64,000 nt of DNA from Wurfbainia villosa (Eukaryota > Streptophyta > Magnoliopsida > Zingiberales > Zingiberaceae). The position numbers were made by a program, and so were the translations under genes. Where the stretch lies: assembly GCA_025175895.1 (NCBI GenBank), contig CM045989.1:128477272-128541271 (forward strand), written 5' to 3'. Of the stretch, positions 55,931 through 64,000 are shown piece by piece; within the stretch, counting starts at the first letter, position 1; every line of letters begins with the position of its first letter. The notes under the pieces are model-generated. The model saw nothing but the letters and a program-made list of their open reading frames with translations. It searched no databases and had not been told where the DNA came from.

Positions 55931-58900
55931 TGTAGATATGGAGCCAGCGATCATGTCTGCAATACATTGCAGGAGTTCGAGAAACAGAGGTGGCCGAGGG
56001 GAGATTACCGTGTACTTGGGCGATGCCACGAAGGTGGCGGCTGTTGCAGTGGGAGATGTTCATTTATCTTTTGAGAAAAATAAACTTTTGGTTCTTAAGA
56101 ATTGCCTTTATGTACCCTTATTTAGAAAGAATTTAATTTCAGTTTCTAAATTATTTATGGATGGATATTCTATTTCTTTCAATGACAGAGTTGTTATAAA
56201 AAGAAATAGGGACATTATCTGTTCGGGTACATTGATAGGAAATTTGTACACACTGGAACCAAAACCTCCCACGATACAAATTGAAGTTAATAACTCATCT
56301 TCTAATTCCAATAAGAGAAAAGAACCTTCGAAGATGAACCAAACATATCTTTGGAATCTTAGGCTTGGTCACATTAACCTAAGCAGAATTCAAAGGTTGA
56401 TAGCTGATGGACCTTTGGGTTCATTAATTGTGGAGGATCTCCCAACCTGTGAATCTTGCTTGGAGGGTAAGATAACCAAGAGGCCTTTTAAGGCCAAGGG
56501 GTATAGAGCCAAAGATGTGTTAGAATTGGTTCATTCTGATTTGTGTGGTCCTATGTCTATCCAGGCTAGAGGTGGTTTTGAGTATTTCGTCTCTTTTATA
56601 GACGATTACTCAAGATATGGATACATTTACATGATGCGCCGCAAGTCTGAATGCTTTGACATGTTCAAAGAATTCAAGGCTGATGTGGAGAAACGTCAAG
56701 GTAAAAGTATCAAAACACTACGATCTGATCGTGGTGGTGAGTACCTCTTGGGAGAGTTTAGGAACTACTTATCAAAGGCAGGGATTCAATCCCAATTTAC
56801 TGCACCTGGCACACCCCAGCAGAATGGTGTAGCAGAGCGAAGGAATAGGACTCTTATGGAGATGGTTAGATCGATGATGAGTTATTCTGACTTGCCAGAT
56901 TCGTTCTGGGGATATGCTCTAGATACGGCGGTATACATTCTGAACTTGGTTCCATCTAAATCAGTTCCTTCTACTCCCACAGAGTTGTGGACTGGGCGAA
57001 AGCCTAGTCTAAGACATATTCGGATATGGAGGAGTCCAGCACATGTGCTGAAGGCAGATGCTGGCAAGTTGGAACCTCATACAGAAGTACGATTGTTCGT
57101 TGGCTATCCTAGAGGAACGAAGGGTGGATTGTTTTATAGTCCTAGAGATCAGAGGGTGATCCTTAGAACGAACGCCAGATTTCTAGAGGAAGACTATGTG
57201 ATGAGCCACAAGCCCAAGAGTAAAATTGTTCTGGAGGATCTAAAAGGGGAAGTCACTTCTTTAGTACCACCGGTACAAGAGGATATACCACATGTCACTG
57301 CACCGCGTGTCACAGAGGATACACAGGTGATACCTCGTCGTAGTGGGAGGGTTGTGAGACAGCCTAATAGATTCATGTTCTTGGGAGAATCTTCTGATTT
57401 GGTCCCTGGCGAACATGAACCTGATCCCTGGACATATGATGAGGCAATCCAAGATAAAGATGCAGTATCTTGGCAGAGTGCAATGAATGCTGAGATTGAA
57501 TCTATGGATTCAAATCAGGTCTGGGAGCTAGTAGAACCACCCGATGGTGTAAAAACCATTGGATGCAAGTGGATCTACAAAAGAAAGAGAGGAATAGATG
57601 GGAAGGTTGAGACCTTCAAAGCGAGGCTTGTTGCGAAGGGGTATACTCAGAAAGAGGGTATCGATTATGAGGAGACCTTTTCGCCGGTAGCCATGCTTAA
57701 ATCTATCCGGATTCTCTTATGCATAGCAGCTCATATGGATTATGAGGTGTGGCAGATGGATGTCAAGACAGCTTTCCTTAATGGAAGTCTTGAGGAAAAC
57801 ATCTACATGAAGCAACAAGAGGGATTCATTGCTAAAGGCAAAGAGCATCTTGTATGTAAGCTTAATCGGTCCATTTATGGATTGAAGCAAGCTTCGAGAT
57901 CTTGGAACATCCGGTTTGATGAAGTGATCCAGTCTTATGGATTTATTCAAAGTCCGGATGAGTCTTGTGTATACAAGAGATGTGACAGAAACGTAGTGGT
58001 ATTTCTTGTACTATACGTAGATGACATTTTGTTGATTGGCAACAATATCAAGGTGTTATCAGATGTAAGGGTATGGTTGTCCAAATAGTTTGATATGAAG
58101 GACTTAGGAGAGGTGGGACACATCCTTGGGATCAAGGTTATAAGGGATCGCAGGAAAAGGATGTTGTGCTTATCCCAAGCTTCATACATAGACACGATTA
58201 TAGAGTGTTTTAGCATGCAGAACTCCAAGAAGGGTTTTCTACCTTTCAGGCATGGAGTACCTCTATCTAAGGAGATGTGTCCTAGATCATCTGAGGAGAT
58301 AGAGGAGATGAAGGCGGTTCCTTATGCTTCGGCAGTAGGAAGCCTCATGTATGTGATGCTCTGTATGAGACCAGATATCTGCTTTGCCGTGGGCATGGTC
58401 AGCAGATATCAGAGTAATCCAGGACAAGGACATTGGACTGAGGTAAAGCATATATTGAAGTACCTGAGAAGGACTAGGGATTATATGCTGGTCTACTGGG
58501 CAAACAAATTACTCCCTGTGGGTTACACGGATTCCGACTTCCAATCTGAAAGGGATAACAGTAAGTCTACCTCAGGTTTTGTGTTTACTTTGGGAGGTGG
58601 AGCCATTGTATGGAGGAGTGTCAAGCAGAAGTGCGTGGCAGACTCCACCATAGAAGCTGAGTATGTGGCAGCCTCTGAGGCGGCCAAAGAAGCTGTATGG
58701 CTCAGGAACTTCCTGATGGACTTGGATGTGATTCCTGGTATGCCCAGAACTATCACGATTTATTGTGATAATAGTGGTGCAGTTGCAAACTCGAAGGAAC
58801 CACGAGCCCATAAGGCTAGTAAACACATAGAGCGCAAGTACCACCTGATACGAGAAATCGTAAAGCGAGGAGAAGTTGCTGTGGCCAAGATTGCATCGGA

Positions 58901-58994
58901 GGATAACCTGGCAGATCCTTTCACTAAGGGCCTTCCGACGAGAGCTTTTGATAGGCATGTGGAGGGAATGGGGATCAGATGTATGGCACTTTGA
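55899..58994 (+). pseudogene. pol of element E (integrase, reverse transcriptase, RNase H), one amber codon
   Basis: One frame of 1,031 codons with a single TAG at codon 730 (58086-58088). The first 30 codons are out of the true frame because of gag indels; genuine pol starts near 56000 (EITVYLGDATK). Integrase zinc domain: GHIN near codon 157 and C-x2-C (TCESC). Integrase triad: D214 (HSDLC), D277 (SDRGGEY) and E313 (VAERRNR), with 35 residues between the last two. Reverse transcriptase: D621 in WQMDVKT and YVDD at 706-709. RNase H: Asp 878 in GYTDSD, the Glu of IEAEYVA, the Asp of YCDNSG and the last Asp in EDNLADPF. TAG replaces a Gln codon conserved in B and F. All enzyme motifs survive, but no full polyprotein can be made without readthrough and with this gag. 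Confidence 0.92.
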
Positions 58995-59013
58995 GGACAG
59001 CATAGTCTTTTAG

Positions 59014-59027
59014 TATAAGTGGGAGAT
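59014..59027 (+). other. Polypurine tract of E
   Basis: TATAAGTGGGAGAT directly before the 3' LTR. Confidence 0.85.
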
Positions 59028-60929
59028 TATAGGGATGTATACTTAAAAGTCTATTTTTTTGTATGAACATCTTTATTTTGAAATAAGAATCACATGATCA
59101 TTGTTTGCATATTTTTATGGTTATGCAATATTGTCTAATACGTTACATTGTAGATAACATGGTGTGTGGTGTCACCCGGGAGATCATGTTATCGGCTCCT
59201 TGTAAAGTATAAGTAAAGGCTCACAACCGAGATGGCTTTGGACACACCATCGGAATGGTTGTAGTGTGATTTGGTATTGGTTTGTCTTGACCATAGAATC
59301 ACACTAGTGCACTTTATGTGTATTGAGCAGGACCAACGAAGAGGTGATTCGATTTATTGCTGACTACATAATCGAATCGGACCTCAGATATTATTTAGTA
59401 TATGCTCTTAATCCCGATATAATAACGGGCACATATACTTGGTACTCATCTCTTTGATTCACCAATGGGCGAGATTTATAGATTAAATCGATAGACTCGG
59501 TAAGTTGGGAGATGATATTATTTATATGGTGTGTCGTTGATTATAGGAGGAAATCGTGTCCTATATATTAGGATGATGATGTCCCCTTGAGGAGCTCATA
59601 AGGTTCATCATGTAAACCCTGCAGGTGGATTTGGTCCGGCATGATGAAAAGGTTGAGTGGTACTACTCAAGGAGTTAGATGTTGATTAATTAATGGTTAG
59701 TAAATTAATTAATCGACGGACATTCGAGATCTTAAACACGGGGAGAAAATGTACAAATAATATATGGAGCCCATATTATCATATGGGGGTTGGTGAGGTA
59801 GATCAATGATGGACCTTTAGTGGATTGGATCATCATTAGTGGATCGGGCTTTATGTGGGCTTGATCCATGGGTGGCCAAGACCCAACTCCTCCTCATGGT
59901 CCCTAATGTTGCCTATTAACACCTCATGATGCTTAGATCCAAAGGATAGAAACAAATCTCGAGATCCAAAGGTAGAGATTAAATCTCTTGATCCGACGGT
60001 TGAGATTAAAACTCTAGATCCGACGATTGAGATTAAATCCCTAGAACCAATGGATGAGATTAATTCATGGCTTATCCCTAACTCTATAAAAGGATGGCAT
60101 GGAGTTGGCGTGGAGAACAATTGAAGAGAGCTAGGGTTTTTGGAGTTGGCGGCAAGGTTAGGAATTAGGGTTTGGAGCTTGGGCGGCACCTATTAAGGAA
60201 AGTCTTTCCTTAGTTGTTCTTCTTCCCCAAGCTGTCGGCGCCCATCTTCTTCCTTCCAGACCTTGGCCAGCATCCAAAACAAGCCTTCTCCTTCTCCTTG
60301 GCCGGTGTAACAAAGGTTTAGGGTCTTCCCTTGGAGCTTTTGGCCGGCCACACCCAAAACTCCTTCTCTTTCCTTCTTTTGTTGGCCGGCGGCAAGGATA
60401 CTCCTTGCTTCTTGTTGGCTGGTTTTAGGGAGGTAAATATCCTTGTTTCTATTCTTTCTCTTGCTTTGGAAGAGCAAGGAAGGAAGTGTTGCGATCTAGG
60501 AGCTTCAACTTTTGGTGGATCGTCGCCCACACGACGTCCAAAAGGAGGAAGGTCATACATTAGAAGACTAGGAGGTATACCTATTCTTCTTTCTCATTTA
60601 TTCATTGCTTGTATTTATTTTTGATTTATGAGCATGTTATATTTCTGTAAATGGCTAAATAATACTTGGATCCCGAGTATAAACACAAAAACCGGCGATC
60701 CGGACATCGTCTATTCCGCGGCTACTCGTAGAATAGAGGATGGTCGCTTGAACAACTAGTTTGTTCAAGTGACCTCTCTAAACGAATAGCACGACGATGA
60801 CTTGGTTGCTTTGGGAATCCCTTTTGTCTAGGATTAAATTTTTAATCCAGGGACATCGAAGGGATCACCATGGTCCAGCAACCGAGGCGAAGGGGAAGCG
60901 AAGTTTCCCCTCACGGATCAACCCTTACA
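59028..60929 (+). repeat. 3' LTR of E
   Basis: 1,902 bp. The first dinucleotide is TA instead of TG (G-to-A). It has four minisatellite units and TATAAAAG at 60085-60092. Followed by ACTTG. Confidence 0.94.
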
Positions 60930-61782
60930 ACTTGAAGGTAGGAAACTTCGCTTCCCACTTCAACTCGGTTGCTTGTTCATGGTGATCCCGTCGTCATCCC
61001 CGAATTAAAAATTTAATCCATGACAATTAGGGATTATCCAAGCTACCATTTCATCGTCGTGCTATTCGATTAGAGTGGTCACTTGAACAAACTTGTTGTT
61101 CAAGCAACCAACCTCTATTTTACGATTAGCCGCGGAATAGACGATGTCCGGATCGCCGAATTTTTTGTTTGTATTAAGGGTCCAAGTTAATTTAGCTACA
61201 AAACAAAATAAACAACCACATACAAATACAAAAGAACACTAATCAAAATAAACAAGATTATACCACTTGTTATATCTCTTGATCTTCTCTTGTTTGTCCT
61301 TCCTCCTTTTGGACGTCGTGTGGGCGACGATCTTCCAAAAGTCGAAGCCTCCTAGATCACCAATCTTCCTTTCCTTGTTCCCTCCGAACAAAGGAAGATC
61401 ATAAAACAAAACTCTTCTCCTATCTAGAACCGGCCACCAAGCTACCTTGCTTGGTGGTTTCCGTCGGCCAAGGAGATGAAGATAGAAGTGTAGGCGTCAG
61501 ACAAAAGGTCCAAGGGAAGAATCCCTAGCTCTTGTCGCCGGCCAAGGAAGAGGAGAAGAGGGTGGCACCGCCGGCCAAAAGGGAAGATGGTGGTGTTGTT
61601 GCCGTCGGCCAAGGAGATGAAGCCAACCCTAGGTTGCCGCCCAAGATGAGAAGCAAACCCTAGCCACCTCCTAGTTGCCACCCAACAAACCCTAGCCTCT
61701 CTTAGTTGCTTGCCGCCCAAGCCAATGGAAACAAAAATCGTAATCTCCCAAAACCATAATCTTGCCGCTCACCTTAAGCCTC

Positions 61783-61790
61783 CTTTTATA
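61783..61790 (-). promoter_or_regulatory. TATA box in LTR F
   Basis: TATAAAAG on the minus strand, about 20 bp from the repeat array. Confidence 0.55.
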
Positions 61791-61811
61791 GAGTTAGGCT
61801 TAAGCCTTGTT

Positions 61812-62010
61812 TTAATCTCCACCGTCGGATCTAGGGATTTAATCTCAACCGTTGGATCTAGAGATTTAATCTCCACCGTCGGATCTAGGGATTTAATCTC
61901 AACCGTCGGATCTAGGGATTTAATTTCAACCGTCGGATCTAGAGATTTAATCTCAACCGTCGGATCTAGAGATTTAATCTCCACCGTCGGATCTAGAGTT
62001 CCATTTTCCA
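61812..62010 (-). repeat. 27-bp minisatellite in LTR F, 7 units
   Basis: The most regular copy of the array; translated in one frame each unit reads SLDPTVEIK. Open frames on both strands here are by-products of the 27-bp period. Confidence 0.9.
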
Positions 62011-62926
62011 CCATTGGATCTAGGCTCCATGAGGGTTTATTAGGCTACAATAGGGACCATGAGGAGGAGTTGGATCTTGGCCACCCAATGGATCAAGCCC
62101 ACATAAAGTCCGATCCATTAATGATAATCCATTCCACTAGAGGATTATCATTGATCTACCACACTAACCCCCATAAGTTAATATGGGCTCCATATATTAT
62201 TTGTACATATATCTCCCCGTGTTTAAGATCTCGAATGTCCGTCGATTAATTAATTTACTAACCATTAATTAATCAACATCTAACTCCTTGAGTAGTACCA
62301 CTCAACCTTTTCATCATGCCGGACCAAGTCCACCTGCAGGGTTTACATGATGAACCTTATGAGCTCCTCAAGGGGACATCATCATCTTAATATATAGGAC
62401 ACGATTTCCTCCTATAATCAACGGCACACCATATAAATAATATCATTTCTCAACTTACCGAGCTTATCGATTTACTCTTTAAATCTCGGCCATTGATAAA
62501 TCAAAGAAATGAATACTAAGTATATGTGCCCGTTATTATATTGGGATTAAGAGCATGTACAATATAATATCTGAGGTCCGATTCGATTATGTAGTCAGCA
62601 ATAAATCGAATCACCTCTAAGTTGGTCTTGTTCAATACACACAAAGTGTACTAGTGTAATTCTATTGTCAAGACAAACCAATACCAAATCACACTACAAC
62701 CATACCAATGGTTTGTCTAAAGCCATCTAGGTTGTGAGCCTTTACTTATACTTTACAAGGAACTGATAACATGATCTCCAATGTGATATTACACACCATG
62801 TTATCTACAATGTAATGTATTAGACAATATGCATAACCATAAATATGCAAACAATGATCTTGTGATTCTTATTTCAAAATAAAGATGTTCATACAAAACA
62901 TAGACTTTTCAGTGTACATCCCAATA

Positions 62927-62940
62927 ATCTCCCACTTATA
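62927..62940 (-). other. Polypurine tract of F
   Basis: Minus strand TATAAGTGGGAGAT directly beside the LTR. Confidence 0.85.
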
Positions 62941-62984
62941 CTAAAAGACTATGCTGTCCTCATACTGACATACATCTGATTTGC

Positions 62985-64000
62985 ATTCCCTCGACATTCA
63001 TATCTAAAGCTCTCGCTAGAAAGGCCTTAGTGAAAGGATCTACTAGGGTATCCTCTGATGCAATCTAGGCGACAACACCTTCTACCTCCTTTACGATTTC
63101 TCGTATCAGGTGGTACTTGCGCTCTATGTGATTACTTGCCTTATGGGCTTGTGGTTCCTTCGAGTTTGCAACTGCACCACTTCTATCACAATAAATTGTG
63201 ATAGTTCTAGGCAAATCAGGAATCACATCCAAGTCCATCAAGAAGTTCCTGAGTCACACAACTTCTTTGGCCGCCTCAGAGGCTGCCACATACTCAACTT
63301 CCATAGTGGAGTCTGCCACGCATTTCTGCTTGACACTCCTCTATACAATGGCTCCACCTCCCAAAGTAAACACAAAACCTGAGGTAGACTTACTGTTATC
63401 CCTGTCTGATTGGAAGTCGGAATCTGTGTAACCCACAGGGAGTAATTTGTCCTCCTGGTAAACTAGCATATAATCCCTAGTCCTTCTTAGGTACTTCAAT
63501 ATATGCTTTACCGCAGTCCAATATCCCTATCCTGGATTACTCTGATATCTGCTGACCTTGCCCACGGTAAAGTAGATATCTGGTCATGTACATAGCATCG
63601 CATACATGAGGCTTCTTACTGCCAAAGCATAAGGAACCGCCTTCATCTCCTCTATCTCCTCAGATGTTCTAGGACACATCTCCTTAGATAAAGGAACTCT
63701 ATACTTGAAAGGTAGAAAACCTTTCTTGGAGTTTTGCATGCTAAAACGATCCATAATTGTGTCTATGTATGAAGCTTGAGATAAGCACAACATCCTTTTC
63801 TTGCGATCCCTAAAAACCTTGATCCCAAGGATGTGTCCCACTTCTCCCAAGTCCTTCATATCAAACTGTTTGGACAACCATACTCTTACGTTCGATAACA
63901 TCTTGACATTGTTGCCAATTAACAAAATGTCATCTACATATAGTACAAGAAATACCATTATGTTTCTGTCACATCTCTTGTATACACAAGACTCATTCGG
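62985..64000 (-). pseudogene. pol of element F (RNase H and part of reverse transcriptase), truncated by window
   Basis: Read leftwards from 64000. The polymerase motif (LYVDDILLIGNN) is at about 63915-63955, and one frame stays open for 124 codons to 63584 with the conserved SKQFDMKDLGEVGHILG stretch. A stop or frameshift follows near 63580. RNase H is split between frames from about 63440 to 63110 and the C-terminus (ADPF-type) lies near 63040, where it is degraded. Same family as E pol; here the Gln codon that is TAG in E is intact. Confidence 0.85.

Larger units (their letters stand above)
52104..60929 (+). mobile_element. Ty1/copia LTR retrotransposon E, best preserved copy
   Basis: 8.83-kb plus-strand element with ACTTG at 52099-52103 and 60930-60934. 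5' LTR 52104-54032, perfect primer site, leader with stem-loops, gag damaged by clustered small indels, pol with a single in-frame amber codon, polypurine tract, 3' LTR 59028-60929. The LTRs are very similar by eye, with scattered transitions and one minisatellite unit difference, suggesting a fairly recent insertion. It entered exactly between the primer site and the LTR of a minus-strand F-type element. Confidence 0.96.
60933..62926 (-). repeat. LTR of element F
   Basis: 1,994 bp. In element sense it begins TATTGGGATGTACACTG (TG changed to TA) and ends CTACCTTCA. It has seven clean minisatellite units (61812-62010) and TATAAAAG on the minus strand at 61783-61790. With the E 3' LTR it forms a large inverted repeat. 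Confidence 0.92.
60933..64000 (-). mobile_element. Ty1/copia LTR retrotransposon F (partial, 5' part outside window)
   Basis: Minus-strand element of the A/B/E/I family: LTR 60933-62926, polypurine tract 62927-62940, then RNase H and reverse transcriptase running off the window. The LTR is flanked by a polypurine tract on its right and, before E inserted, by a primer site on its left (52088-52099), so it served as the 3' LTR of F and also bordered another internal region. Confidence 0.9.

Overview
The window is nuclear DNA of a flowering plant and is built almost entirely of nested LTR retrotransposons. Evidence for a plant: every recognisable coding block is a plant-type Ty1/copia polyprotein, the primer-binding sites match the 3' end of initiator tRNA-Met (TGGTATCAGAGCC), the LTRs carry plant TATA boxes and AAACCCTAA telo-boxes, and two elements have Sirevirus-style polypurine tracts. 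No intact host gene, rRNA, tRNA or CRISPR array was found. The species cannot be fixed from sequence alone.

Layout, left to right. Element A (1-5007, minus, cut by the window edge) is a copia copy inserted at 5007/5008 into an older sequence that carries a decayed, apparently spliced gene (5008-6733, plus). That older sequence runs to 9047 and resumes at 27193; it was split by element B (9048-27192, plus, target-site duplication CATAC). B's own 5' LTR was split by element C (10549-19806, minus, duplication GGCCG). At 28315-44705 lies G, a minus-strand Sirevirus-like remnant with almost no internal region. G has been hit twice: by H (28766-34260, plus, duplication AAAAG), a short Sirevirus-like element with gag but no pol, and by I (36896-44256, plus, duplication AAACT), a copia element of the A/B/E family. 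Element D (about 44706-52061, minus) is a different copia family that has lost nearly all of its 5' LTR. Element E (52104-60929, plus, duplication ACTTG) is the best preserved copy. It sits at the LTR/primer-site junction of element F (60933-64000, minus, cut by the window edge).

A, B, E, F and I are one family: LTRs of about 1.9-2.3 kb starting TGTTGGGATGTATACT or close to it, a 27-bp minisatellite just upstream of the TATA box, and a roughly 1-kb untranslated leader that keeps three stem-loops. All polyproteins are broken by stops, frameshifts or deletions. E has the longest open stretch: 729 codons of protease/integrase/reverse transcriptase, one amber codon, then 299 codons to the RNase H end.

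Most notable observations: A and B share the same two coding deletions (gag and integrase), as expected of a defective subfamily mobilised in trans; one leader stem-loop shows a compensatory base-pair change between subfamilies; the leader of C holds four identical 19-nt hairpin motifs; H is a gag-only element with matching target-site duplications; and the decayed gene at 5.0-6.7 kb keeps one reading frame across a probable phase-0 intron.
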